From positions 124,001 to 188,000 of the forward strand of contig NZ_WUUS01000003.1 in assembly GCF_009831625.1 (NCBI RefSeq): a DNA stretch of 64,000 bases, read 5' to 3'. Source of the stretch: Halobaculum saliterrae. Its GTDB lineage: Archaea; Halobacteriota; Halobacteria; Halobacteriales; Haloferacaceae. A model generated the notes under the pieces. It worked only from the letters and a program-made list of their open reading frames with translations, ran no database searches and was not told the origin of the DNA. Shown here one piece after another: positions 44,401 through 51,843 of this stretch (positions within the stretch are counted from its first letter, which is position 1; each line of letters opens with the position of its first letter). Made by a program: the position numbers and the translations under genes.

Positions 44401-44410
44401 GGTAGCTCAT
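41402..44410 (-). CDS. FtsX-family permease with large extracellular beta-rich insert
   Basis: 1002 residues. The N-terminal helix (RLTVVVVALGVAFVCGTALVVVVAG), a first block of three helices (~210-320) and a C-terminal block (~840-990, LVLGVVLGLAAALTVGGTTAAFARAV...) give the paired-FtsX layout of MacB/LolE-type ABC permeases. Between them lie ~400 outside residues with CARDB- or Ig-like repeats (VPADGTVTVAAVVRNDRDERVNTTVEAELG; LTARLANPWNRTLRNVSVAL). A partner ATPase is required, but none is encoded adjacent. The downstream polytopic membrane gene overlaps by 4 nt, so the two probably work together. Confidence 0.82.
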   Translation of the reverse strand: MSYRRVLLGRWSRRDRLTVVVVALGVAFVCGTALVVVVAGAQTTALAAEYGATATVTTHDSVGAATAAAPPGATVLPYALVGGPDGRQRYVLARPADPGGGAPDAVAAVAEGTGTTLGSLGGSTEHTLRGEAGTVTVSVTPRGSQLLPAQWYVAERGTVEELGTTGAFVVRAVPEGTVPRTGVPLRTALVFFSLGTRQALAALSTVVAGAGLLLGVVVYSVTRMTVRDRERTVRVVRATGGTGRTVLALFAARAGGLAATGSALGYAIGVIGVHAAVNAAVFAGLPTSLSPRVTADAAAIIAPVLVGTTLVGALAGALAAWPVARRPPFATSSDARTRRSTAGDAEGNGSPFARIRELASPTLLDPRTVVPTTATLSVFVAFAVLVAAMGGVLAPISGTEGATITEPGATHPIASTVPTTYADALRDRGIDASAEFLLFEADDGRPYTLRGANYTAFASVTDATLTRGRRPADPGEAVVGADLASTLGVGVGSNLTLGGLTRDGLSRVRIVGVFDAPGPYDDQLIVPLATAQHLTHRSPGTAHFVRAERLPTDALAGPPVTVLDVRVPESVPADGTVTVAAVVRNDRDERVNTTVEAELGAETVERRVRLDPGATGTVRFTLPTGAPGRTTLTVGGITREVPIGDAGGGGAGGLSLGPLPERGPPNATLLVTVRDPDGGPVANATVTAGGATTTTGNDGVAAVSTGASGRLTVEARAGNRSGTESLAIETGAPRRPAATLSVAPAEPDLLARPTLTARLANPWNRTLRNVSVALAGPDRSVRRVVTLGPGETRTVSVRLPRRPPGRYEATVAVDGEELDATRYRVTGDERVAAAVAAGGRTGTSGIGRAVETAFGNLRLVLGVVLGLAAALTVGGTTAAFARAVHGRRETVGVYRATGASPRRVARVVLSDAVRIGTGATLLAVPLGLAGLRVAAAAGYLTVFGVRLRPAASPGLLVGVSLAGVALATLGAGIAVASMLVASPATLLGGESVGAPDDGEVEA

Positions 44411-44559
44411 CCGACGTGTCCGCCCCGCTGGACCGCGGCGACGCGCTCGTTTTCTGCGACCGACACGTATCGGTGACTACCCCGGCGCAGTCGGACAAAA
44501 AGCCTTCGTCACTCGCGTCGTGGCTCCGCTAGATATCGGTATTGATATTTCGCGAGTCG

Positions 44560-44568
44560 ATTTTATGT
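44560..44568 (+). promoter_or_regulatory. TATA-like box of the 57-residue gene
   Basis: GATTTTATG, centred about 28 nt before ATG 44593. Confidence 0.5.
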
Positions 44569-44592
44569 GTGTGAATTCGGTTCTTTCGCGAT

Positions 44593-44766
44593 ATGACTGG
44601 TGTACGAGCGGTGCTCGGTCACGTGCGTGAACTCGGGGTCATCGGCGTTCTGTTAGTCGCCTACGTCGTCGGACTCACCGGCGCGACGGTGGTCGGGAAG
44701 GCCAAGGGCCTCGCCACCCGTGGTTCGGGCGTCGAGGTCGATCCGGCGGAGTCGCACCAAGCCTGA
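44593..44766 (+). CDS. 57-residue single-pass membrane protein
   Basis: ATG 44593 to TGA 44766. One transmembrane helix (LGVIGVLLVAYVVGLTGATVVG) is followed by a short basic and then acidic cytoplasmic tail (KAKGLATRGSGVEVDPAESHQA). A TATA-like box at the right distance suggests a leaderless transcript. It is divergent from the FtsX gene. No function can be assigned. Confidence 0.55.
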   Translation: MTGVRAVLGHVRELGVIGVLLVAYVVGLTGATVVGKAKGLATRGSGVEVDPAESHQA

Positions 44767-44835
44767 GTGCATCGTCGACTGCAGTCGAGAGTTCTTCGGC
44801 TGAAGTGAACGACTCGGCGATCCGGTGACCGGCAT

Positions 44836-44968
44836 GGTCCGGTCCCGAAGGAATCGCGGCCGGCGCCGTCGCCTTCGTCGTCGGGTTCGTCCTGTTCTCG
44901 TACGGCTCCTATCGCGCGGTGGAACTGGTCCGTTCGACGGGCGGACGCTGGCCACCCGGATCGTGATC
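44836..44968 (+). other. membrane-protein-like frame without a start codon
   Basis: After an in-frame TGA, the frame PAWSGPEGIAAGAVAFVVGFVLFSYG...YRAVELVRSTGGRW reads like a helix plus tail and ends at TGA 44968. No ATG, GTG or TTG begins it. It may be the 3' part of a small membrane gene broken by the TGA or by a frameshift. Confidence 0.35.
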
Positions 44969-45008
44969 CGGCGTGGACGGACGACGTTGTCGCCGCGCGA
45001 CTGCCAAC

Positions 45009-45020
45009 CTTTACACTATA
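45009..45020 (+). promoter_or_regulatory. TATA-like box of the dehydratase gene
   Basis: TTTACACTATAG, about 20-31 nt before ATG 45040. It supports this ATG as a leaderless start. Confidence 0.5.
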
Positions 45021-45039
45021 GCGAGTAAACTCATCGCAC

Positions 45040-46278
45040 ATGAGCCGGAACTACGACTCGCTCCACGACCCGAACGCGGAGTACACGATGCGGGAGCTGT
45101 CCTCCGGGACGATGGGCGTGACGGCGAAGCGAGGCGGCGGCCGCGACGTGGAGATCACCGACGTGCAGTGCACGATGGTCGACGGGAACTTCCCGTGGAC
45201 GCTCGTGCGCGTGTACACGGACGCCGGCATCGTCGGCACCGGGGAGGCGTACTGGGGTGCGGGCGTTCCCGAACTCATCGAGCGCATGACGCCGTTCCTC
45301 GTCGGGGAGAACCCCCTCGACATCGACCGCCTGTACGAGCACCTCATCCAGAAGATGAGCGGCGAGGGCAGCGTCGAGGGAGTCACCGTCACGGCCATCT
45401 CGGGCATCGAGGTCGCGCTGCACGACCTCGCGGGCAAGATCCTCGAGGTCCCGGCCTACCAGCTGCTCGGCGGGAAGTACCGCGACGAGATGCGCGTCTA
45501 CTGCGACTGCCACACCGAGGCGGAGGCCGACCCCGAGGCCTGTGCCGACGAGGCCGAGCGCGTCGTCGACGAGTTGGGCTACGACGCGCTGAAGTTCGAC
45601 CTCGACGTGCCGTCGGGCCTCGAGAAGGACCGCGCGAACCGTCACCTCCGCCCCGGGGAGATCCGCCACAAGGTCGAGATCGTCGAGGCCGTCACCGAGC
45701 GCGTGAAGGACGAGGCCGACGTCGCGTTCGACTGCCACTGGACGTTCTCGGGCGGCTCGGCCAAGCGCCTCGCGGACGCCATCGAGGAGTACGACGTGTG
45801 GTGGCTGGAGGACCCCGTCCCGCCGGAGAACCTCGAGGTGCAGGAGGAGGTCACCAAGTCCACCGTGACGCCGATCGCCGTCGGCGAGAACCGCTACCGC
45901 GTGACCGAGGAGCGCCGACTCATCGAGAACCAGGCGGTCGACATCGTCGCCCCCGACATGCCCAAGGTCGGCGGGATGCGCGAGACCCGCAAGATCGCGG
46001 ACGTGGCCAACCAGTACTACGTCCTGGTCGCGATGCACAACGTCTCCTCGCCGGTGGCGACGATGGCGAGCGCGCACGTCGGCGCGGCGATCCCGAACTC
46101 GCTTGCGGTCGAGTACCACTCCTACGAGCTCGGCTGGTGGGAGGACCTGGTCGAGGAGGACGTGATCGAGGACGGCTACATCACGATCCCCGAGGAGCCC
46201 GGGATCGGCGTCACGCTCGACATGGACACCGTCGAGGAGCACATGGTCGACGGCGAGACGCTGTTCGACGAAGCGTAG
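45040..46278 (+). CDS. mandelate racemase/muconate lactonizing enzyme family protein (sugar-acid dehydratase-like)
   Basis: 412 residues. Enolase superfamily: an N-terminal capping domain with TDAGIVGTGEAYWG, then the barrel with DALKFDLDVP (catalytic Lys region), AFDCHWTFSGG (metal Asp), WWLEDPVPPENL (metal Glu), PIAVGENRYR (metal Glu) and AMHNVSSPVATMAS (His). The length and ending fit sugar-acid dehydratases such as gluconate or galactonate dehydratase, making a 2-keto-3-deoxy acid. The true substrate is unknown. It is a single gene with a well-placed TATA box. The next gene, an amidase, is 247 nt away. Confidence 0.87.
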   Translation: MSRNYDSLHDPNAEYTMRELSSGTMGVTAKRGGGRDVEITDVQCTMVDGNFPWTLVRVYTDAGIVGTGEAYWGAGVPELIERMTPFLVGENPLDIDRLYEHLIQKMSGEGSVEGVTVTAISGIEVALHDLAGKILEVPAYQLLGGKYRDEMRVYCDCHTEAEADPEACADEAERVVDELGYDALKFDLDVPSGLEKDRANRHLRPGEIRHKVEIVEAVTERVKDEADVAFDCHWTFSGGSAKRLADAIEEYDVWWLEDPVPPENLEVQEEVTKSTVTPIAVGENRYRVTEERRLIENQAVDIVAPDMPKVGGMRETRKIADVANQYYVLVAMHNVSSPVATMASAHVGAAIPNSLAVEYHSYELGWWEDLVEEDVIEDGYITIPEEPGIGVTLDMDTVEEHMVDGETLFDEA

Positions 46279-46525
46279 CTTCGTCGAGCCGGCGGGACGA
46301 AGTCACGGCCCGTTCGACGAGGGGTCAGTTGTAGGCGAACTCGAAGATCGCTGATTCCGGTGTGTACTTCGGCGCGACTCGTCGGGATCGGTCGCCAGTT
46401 GATGCGCCCCTCGACCGTACCGACGATAACGCTACGTCGTCACAACCACCACATCGTTACGGAAGTCTCCCCGGCTCCCTGCCGGATGGATCGCGTTTTT
46501 GCGACTTCGATTGCAACATGTTCCC

Positions 46526-47521
46526 ATGCCGCATCAGGGGCACGACACAGACCGCGAGGAGTACACCGTCGACCACCGACTCTCGGACGCCGACCGGAAC
46601 ATCCACTCGGCGTGGGACAACTCCCTCGAGCCGGCGCTGACCGTCGAGGACGGCGACGTCGTCCGCTTCGAGTGCCGCGACGCGGTGGACCGGCAGGTCG
46701 ACGTGGAGACCACCGCCGAGGACGTGATGGACGTGAGCTTCGACCCGGTCCACCCGCTGACGGGTCCGGTGTACGTCGAGGGCGCCGAGCCGGGCGACGT
46801 CCTCGAGGTGGAACTGCTGGACCTCCAGCACAAGGGTTGGGGGTACAACCTCTACTTCCCCGGCGACATGGGGCTGGGCCTGCTCCCGGAGGACTTCGAC
46901 GAGCCGGGTATCCACATCTGGGACCTCGAGGGCGACGTTGGGAAGTTCGTGAACGGGATCGAGGTGCCGCTGGATCCGTTCCCGGGAACCATCGGCAACG
47001 CACCCGCCGAGGACGGCGAACACGACACGCTCCCGCCGCGAAACGTCGGTGGCAACATGGACGTGAAGCACATGACCGCCGGCTCGACCGTCTACCTCCC
47101 GGTCGAGGTGGACGGCGCGCTGTTCTCGACGGGCGACTGCCACGCCGCGCAGGGCGACGGCGAGGTGTGCGTCACGGGCGTCGAGGCGCCGATGTTCGTC
47201 ACCGCGCGGTTCAACGTCCGGAAGGACCTCGACATCGAACAGCCCGAGCTCGCCACCTCGGGACCGTTCACCGCGACCGGCGTCGACGAGCCGATGTACG
47301 CGACGACCGGGATCGACTCGGACCTGATGGAGGCGACGAAGAAGGCGACCCGACACATGATCACTCACCTCTCGGAACACCGCGGGCTCACCCGCGGCGA
47401 GGCGTACCTGCTGTGCTCGGCGGCGATGGACCTGAAGGTCAGCGAGGTGGTCGACGCGCCCAACTGGACGGTGACGGCCTACATCCCCGAGAGCATCTTC
47501 CCCGACGAGGCGGAGGACTGA
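46526..47521 (+). CDS. acetamidase/formamidase family amidase
   Basis: 331 residues from ATG 46526. FmdA/AmdA-family hydrolases release ammonia from formamide or acetamide. Family landmarks are TGPVYVEGAEPGDVLEVELLDL, GWGYNLYFPGDMGLG, PFPGTIGNAPA, NVGGNMDVKHMTAGSTVYLPV (metal ligands His/Asp) and LFSTGDCHAAQGDGEVCVTGVE. It has full length and a T-rich box (TTTTTGC) ~27-32 nt before the start. Its 3' end overlaps the convergent membrane gene by 43 nt. It may provide ammonium to the glutamate dehydrogenases further right (inference). Confidence 0.9.
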   Translation: MPHQGHDTDREEYTVDHRLSDADRNIHSAWDNSLEPALTVEDGDVVRFECRDAVDRQVDVETTAEDVMDVSFDPVHPLTGPVYVEGAEPGDVLEVELLDLQHKGWGYNLYFPGDMGLGLLPEDFDEPGIHIWDLEGDVGKFVNGIEVPLDPFPGTIGNAPAEDGEHDTLPPRNVGGNMDVKHMTAGSTVYLPVEVDGALFSTGDCHAAQGDGEVCVTGVEAPMFVTARFNVRKDLDIEQPELATSGPFTATGVDEPMYATTGIDSDLMEATKKATRHMITHLSEHRGLTRGEAYLLCSAAMDLKVSEVVDAPNWTVTAYIPESIFPDEAED

Positions 47522-48126
47522 ACGTCGAGGCGCCAGCCCGCCCACAGCAGCGAGGCGACGAGCAGGAGGACCGCCGCGGGCCGCAGCCACGCGATCGCGG
47601 TCAACGCGGCGCTCGTCGCCTGTAGCCCGAGCACGATGAACACCAGCGGGCCGCAGCAGGCCGTCCCCGATAGCAGCGCCGGGAGCCCGGCTGCCAATCC
47701 CGATGCGGGGGAGATGTCACAGACTGCGGGCTGGCGCCACGCCAGCGCCGACAGCGCGAGGTTCGCACCGACGAGCAGGCCGATGCCGACGGCGACCGCG
47801 AGCGTCGCGGGCACGAACAGGTACTCGACGGGCCCGAGCGCGACGAGCGCGACCCCCTCCCCCGAGAGCGCGCGCCTCAGCGGCGCCTCGACGACGGTCA
47901 CGGACCCGAGGCCGTCCCCGCTCGCGACGGTCGCTCGCGAAGCGACACCGAGGTCGCGGACGGCGACGGCGTACACCAGCGCGTAGCCGACCGTGGACGC
48001 GACCAGTACCGCGGCCGCGACGCGGTCGGCCAGCGAGGCGGTGAGGGCCCGGCGGGTCCGCATCAGCGCGGTCGCGGCGACTGCGGCGGGGCCGCGCGGT
48101 CCCTCGGCCTCGTGCTCACGCGACAT
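47479..48126 (-). CDS. membrane protein of unknown function
   Basis: 215 residues with about five hydrophobic helices: VAAAVLVASTVGYALVYAVAV, VEYLFVPATLAVAVGIGLLVG, LAAGLPALLSGTACCGPLVFIVLG and two more. The double cysteine in GTACCGPL could bind metal or haem, or form a disulfide. Its ATG overlaps the end of the DUF3179 lipoprotein gene by 11 nt, so it is translated with it. DUF3179 plus membrane partner pairs recur in haloarchaea. The overlap with the amidase 3' end is convergent. Confidence 0.75.
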   Translation of the reverse strand: MSREHEAEGPRGPAAVAATALMRTRRALTASLADRVAAAVLVASTVGYALVYAVAVRDLGVASRATVASGDGLGSVTVVEAPLRRALSGEGVALVALGPVEYLFVPATLAVAVGIGLLVGANLALSALAWRQPAVCDISPASGLAAGLPALLSGTACCGPLVFIVLGLQATSAALTAIAWLRPAAVLLLVASLLWAGWRLDVQSSASSGKMLSGM

Positions 48127-49261
48127 ACGCGGTCTCCGGGTAGAAGCCGCCCCAGGCGTGCCACATGGCGTCGAAGGCGTACGCCCGCTCCAGCGGCAGG
48201 TCGCCCGCGCGGTACGTCTCGCCCTCGACGGCGAACAGCCCCTCGCTGTCGTCGTCCGGTTCGACGCTCGCCCCGCGGGACCGGTACACCCAGCCCGTGT
48301 CGAGACCCGGATCGTACGCCGCGAGGAACGCGTCGGCGTCGCCGTTGCCGCCGTCGGCCTCGTCGTCGCCGCCTCCGTCGTCGTTGCTTCCGCTGCCGGC
48401 GGTCTCCAGTAGCCGCCTCTCGCGGAGCGCGGGCTTGTCGAACGCGACGGCGCGGTCGGCCGTCCGCGTCCCGATCACGACGCGCTTCGGCTCGTCCAGC
48501 GTTTCGGCCCAGCCCTCATCGAGCGGCGGAAACAGCGGACCTCCGCCGCCGTAGTAGCCGCTCGTGGGATTGTAGTTGCCGTAGGGGTCCGAGCCGTAGC
48601 GCTTGGCGTAGCCGGTGTCCTCGGTGAGCACCTCGGTGTCCGGGTGGGCCTCGCGCCACCGGCCCCACGTCGTCCACGTCAACCCGAACTCCCGGAGCTG
48701 GTCGCCCTCCCGGGGCCCGTCGACGGCGGTGGCGAGCACCTGCGGCCACCGGGAGTCCGTCGCGCGGTCGTACATCACGAGGTTGTTGTTCACCAGCTTT
48801 CCGGAGACGCCGAGGGTGGTGTCGCCGCGCTCGAACCCCATCGCGGTCCCCGTGAGCGGACAGTACGTGACGGCGACGGGCGTTCCATCGAGCGAGTCGT
48901 TCGTTATCTCGTGCCAGACGAGCACGCGCTGGGTGTACGCCTTCACGTCCGTCTCGCCGGCGTAGCCGAACACCACCTCGTCGTCCGCGAGGGTGACCTC
49001 CCCAGGGGACGCGAACGAGGGCTCGTCGACTGACGGGATCCCGTCCTTGTCCGGCCCGCCCCCCACCGTCTCCTCCCGGAGCCGTTCGCGGGGCCATGGC
49101 TGATGCAACGCGCCGTCGCGCGACGGTGGTCCCGAGGCGTCGGCAGTCCCCGCGGGAACGACCTCGCGTCCGGGGAGCCCGTCGAGACACCCGGCGACGG
49201 CCGCGGCCCCCGCGAGCCCGATGGACCCGAGCAGGCGTCTCCTCGTGGGGCCCTGTGACAT
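48116..49261 (-). CDS. DUF3179 domain lipoprotein
   Basis: 381 residues from ATG 49261. A Tat-like RRRLLGSIG signal and the lipobox VAGC (~25) export and anchor the protein. The DUF3179 domain follows: FASPGEVTLADDEVVFGYAGETDVKAYTQRVLVWHEITND, VAVTYCPLTGTAMGFERG (conserved Cys), LVNNNLVMYDRATDSRWPQVLATAVDGPREG, and TYAFDAMWHAWGGFYPE-like end. Function is unknown, with suggestions of redox or cell-surface roles. It carries an Asp/Gly-rich low-complexity insert (~300-320). It is the first gene of a pair with the membrane protein downstream. Confidence 0.88.
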   Translation of the reverse strand: MSQGPTRRRLLGSIGLAGAAAVAGCLDGLPGREVVPAGTADASGPPSRDGALHQPWPRERLREETVGGGPDKDGIPSVDEPSFASPGEVTLADDEVVFGYAGETDVKAYTQRVLVWHEITNDSLDGTPVAVTYCPLTGTAMGFERGDTTLGVSGKLVNNNLVMYDRATDSRWPQVLATAVDGPREGDQLREFGLTWTTWGRWREAHPDTEVLTEDTGYAKRYGSDPYGNYNPTSGYYGGGGPLFPPLDEGWAETLDEPKRVVIGTRTADRAVAFDKPALRERRLLETAGSGSNDDGGGDDEADGGNGDADAFLAAYDPGLDTGWVYRSRGASVEPDDDSEGLFAVEGETYRAGDLPLERAYAFDAMWHAWGGFYPETAYVA

Positions 49262-49373
49262 GATACCGTGGACGGTCCCCCCGCCATTAGACGTGATCCG
49301 GTCGTGCGTCACGGTCGCACGGTATCGGTCGGAGCCCTTCGGCGTCGCTCGCGGTCGTCGCGGGCGCGACGCG

Positions 49374-49943
49374 TCACTCGCCGTGTGACTCCCTGAGTCG
49401 CTCCGCGATCCGCCGTCCCTCCGATCGCGGGTCAGCCTCGACGACCTCGATCGCGTCGCCGACGGCGATCTGGCCGGGCTCGACGACCTCCGCACAGATG
49501 CCGCCGCGGCGTCCCGTCAACGCCCGTGCGACTCCCTCCTCGTCGGCGACGTCCTCGAGGTGCGCGCAGGGAGGTCGCGGCCGGGTGCCGCGGAGCACGG
49601 CGCCGGATCCGGTCTCCGCTCCGCCCCCAGTACTCCTCGCGGCGTCCGTCCCGCCGATCCGGAACGTCGCCCCGAGGAGGTCCTCGAGGTCGACGCCGCG
49701 GACGACCACGTTGCGGCGGTGGCGGCCGTCGGTGAGGTCGATCTCGCGGTCGTCGCGGATCGACTCAAGCGCCGCGGCGTCGACGAGCGTGACCGCACAG
49801 ACGTCGAACGGAGAGTAGTACCCGGTGCCGCGGAGGTAGCGGTCGCCCTCGACGCCGCCGGAGACGAGCGTGACGCGGTCGTGTTCGACCATCGGATCTC
49901 CCTCCCCGGGGGCCGTGTACAGGGCCTCGACGCTGGCGGGCAT
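49374..49943 (-). CDS. MOSC domain protein
   Basis: 189 residues. MOSC domains bind molybdenum or sulfur carriers via a conserved Cys. Seen here are GGVEGDRYLRGTGYYS, LVDAAALESIRDD, GRHRRNVVVRGVDLEDLLGATFRIGG and the Cys in RPPCAHLEDV, then GICAEVVEPGQIAVGDAIEV. Stand-alone MOSC proteins such as YiiM reduce N-hydroxylated compounds or handle molybdenum cofactor sulfur. A Gly/Thr-rich stretch near residue 105 is unusual. It is a single gene between the lipoprotein pair and the phototrophy cluster. Confidence 0.88.
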   Translation of the reverse strand: MPASVEALYTAPGEGDPMVEHDRVTLVSGGVEGDRYLRGTGYYSPFDVCAVTLVDAAALESIRDDREIDLTDGRHRRNVVVRGVDLEDLLGATFRIGGTDAARSTGGGAETGSGAVLRGTRPRPPCAHLEDVADEEGVARALTGRRGGICAEVVEPGQIAVGDAIEVVEADPRSEGRRIAERLRESHGE

Positions 49944-50012
49944 GGGTACGCGTCGTCGCGAGCAGAAATGAACGCTGTGCCGGGACCGAGCGCGAACGTC
50001 GGCCTCGGCGCG

Positions 50013-50858
50013 TCACCGAGCGGTGTCGATCGGCCCGTCGCCGGTGGGGCCATCGCCGACCGGCTCGGCGCCGGTCGGACCGTCGTCGATCCACCGGTCG
50101 ACGACCCAGCGGAACAGCACGAGCCCCTGCACGACGAACAGGTTCGTGACGAGGAAGAACGTCGCCTCCTCGACGGGGAGCCCGGCGATCTCGATCCCGG
50201 TCGTGAACCGCTCCGAGAGGATCCAGATGTCCAGGGCGATCGCGACGCGGTCGACGACACACAGGTACAGCGTCGGCACGAGCGTCGCGAGCGCGACGAG
50301 GCGCCGCCGCGCCCACAGTTGCGGGGCGCCGACGGCCCACTGCAGGGCCAACACCGGCGCCGCCCACGCCGCGATCGCACCGAGGTACAGCGTCGCGTCG
50401 GTGCCGAGCATCACCCACCCGCCGATCCCGATCGCGGCCGCCAGTCCGACGCCGGCGACTCGGGTGGCGACCGGGCGGTCGACCGCCGGCCACGTCGACG
50501 GGATCGAGAGGTGCGAGAGCCACAGCGCCGTGATCCACGGCTGGACGAGGATGAACAGGTACTCGCCCACGGGGGCGTGGCCGAGGGTCGCGAGGGTCGC
50601 GCCCTCGCCGTACCCCCACACCCCGACGGCGATGAGGTAGTTGTCCCACGGAACGGTGTACACGAGCGCCACGAGCGTGACGACCGCGACGCCGGTCCAG
50701 TAGCGCCGTCCGTAGCCCGTTCGCGCGGCCGCGTGGTCCCCGACGGCTCGTGTCGCGTCGATCCGCGACCGGCTCACGAACCCGGTCGCGATCAGCGCCA
50801 GCACCGCCGGCACGAGGAACGCGAGGTGGAACTGGAGGTACGTGAGCGCGGTCGTCAT
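50013..50858 (-). CDS. crtY: lycopene cyclase (CrtYcd type)
   Basis: 281 residues from ATG 50858. It is an integral membrane protein with seven hydrophobic segments in two homologous halves. The half motif PWDNYLIAVGVWGYG and EYLFILVQPWITALW in the first half are mirrored by DIWILSERFTTGIEIAGLPVEEATFFLVTNLFVVQGL in the second (PxEE motif). It converts lycopene to beta-carotene, the precursor of retinal. It is adjacent to bop and bat, as in other phototrophic haloarchaea. The Gly/Asp-rich C-terminal tail (DDGPTGAEPVGDGPTGDGP) is species-specific. Confidence 0.9.
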   Translation of the reverse strand: MTTALTYLQFHLAFLVPAVLALIATGFVSRSRIDATRAVGDHAAARTGYGRRYWTGVAVVTLVALVYTVPWDNYLIAVGVWGYGEGATLATLGHAPVGEYLFILVQPWITALWLSHLSIPSTWPAVDRPVATRVAGVGLAAAIGIGGWVMLGTDATLYLGAIAAWAAPVLALQWAVGAPQLWARRRLVALATLVPTLYLCVVDRVAIALDIWILSERFTTGIEIAGLPVEEATFFLVTNLFVVQGLVLFRWVVDRWIDDGPTGAEPVGDGPTGDGPIDTAR

Positions 50859-51043
50859 GATGGATCGAGTGTCATCGATGTGGGTTCCGTCGGCGCGATG
50901 TCGGCACCGTGGGTCGTCGGTTCGCGTCGCCGCCGGGGTACTCCGGCGGCGACCCCACGGAGCCGGGTCGGTCAACGGCGGTCAGTCGAAGTCGGTTCGG
51001 CCGACGGCGAACGGTCGACGACAGTGACGCCGTTCCGGGCCGT

Positions 51044-51790
51044 TCAGTCGGCCGCGGTGGCGTCGGTCGTCGACGAGCCGGCCGCGTCGAGCACCTCGCG
51101 GCTCGACAGCAGGATGATCCCGAAGCCGACCTTCGCGACCAGGTCGAGGACCATGAAGCCGGCCGTCTCGATGTTCAGCGAGATGAGGCCGAGGCCCTCA
51201 GTGCCGACGATCCACCAGACCGGGTAGATCAGCCAGACGACGACGATCAGGTTCCGCAGGGTGCTGAACGTCGACGCGGCGTCGCCCGAGAGCTTGCTGG
51301 CCTTGTCGGCGAGCGAGCCGTACAGCATGTACAGGAGCACGAGCAGGAAGCCCGTCGAGACGCCCCACCAGACGAGGCGGCGTGCCCCGACCGAGAGGAC
51401 GCCCGCGCCCTGGCTCAGCGTCGCGACCGCGCCGGTTCCGATCATCAGCACGTCGAGGCCGACGAGCGAGGCGATCTCGTTGCGGTTGGCGCCCGCGAGC
51501 AGCGCCAGGTCGACGAGCAGCAACGGTGTGGTGAACAGCCAGTCCGTGTATCGGGCCCAGTATATCGGGACCTCCTCGCCACCGAGTTCGACGATGGTTA
51601 TGCCGAACCCGAGCGCCATCGCGAGATAGTTTACGAACGCGATGGCGGTGATGAATATCGTGACGATGTAGAACTCCTGTCGCCGCCGGTCCGTTTCGCC
51701 CCAGCCCCTGGCGATGAAGTACAACATCCCCAGGAGCATTCCGAGCGTGCCGATCCACAGCCAGATTCCTTCACTGCCGGGTTGTGGCAT
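51044..51790 (-). CDS. bop: bacteriorhodopsin (light-driven proton pump)
   Basis: 248 residues from ATG 51790, with seven transmembrane helices. Proton-pump residues are present: [15 protein letters not shown] gives Asp83 (counter-ion, BR Asp85) and Asp94 (donor, BR Asp96) with Thr87. Asp216 and the retinal Schiff-base Lys220 are in [10 protein letters not shown]. Glu198 and Glu208 correspond to the release-group glutamates (BR 194/204). Glu instead of another residue at both sites argues for an H+ pump, not a chloride pump. The ATG is 48 nt from the bat stop, and the putative UAS lies in that stop region. Confidence 0.97.
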   Translation of the reverse strand: MPQPGSEGIWLWIGTLGMLLGMLYFIARGWGETDRRRQEFYIVTIFITAIAFVNYLAMALGFGITIVELGGEEVPIYWARYTDWLFTTPLLLVDLALLAGANRNEIASLVGLDVLMIGTGAVATLSQGAGVLSVGARRLVWWGVSTGFLLVLLYMLYGSLADKASKLSGDAASTFSTLRNLIVVVWLIYPVWWIVGTEGLGLISLNIETAGFMVLDLVAKVGFGIILLSSREVLDAAGSSTTDATAAD

Positions 51791-51835
51791 GATGCATACG
51801 AACGTAGGAGTGGTACACAGGTAAGGGGGATATGC

Positions 51836-51843
51836 AACTAGTT
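51836..51843 (-). promoter_or_regulatory. palindrome AACTAGTT at UAS distance from bop
   Basis: This perfect 8-nt palindrome is 46-53 nt before the bop ATG, where Bat binds an upstream activating sequence in Halobacterium salinarum as I recall. It contains the bat stop codon TAG (51840-51838). It is therefore a candidate Bat site; the assignment is inference. Confidence 0.45.
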
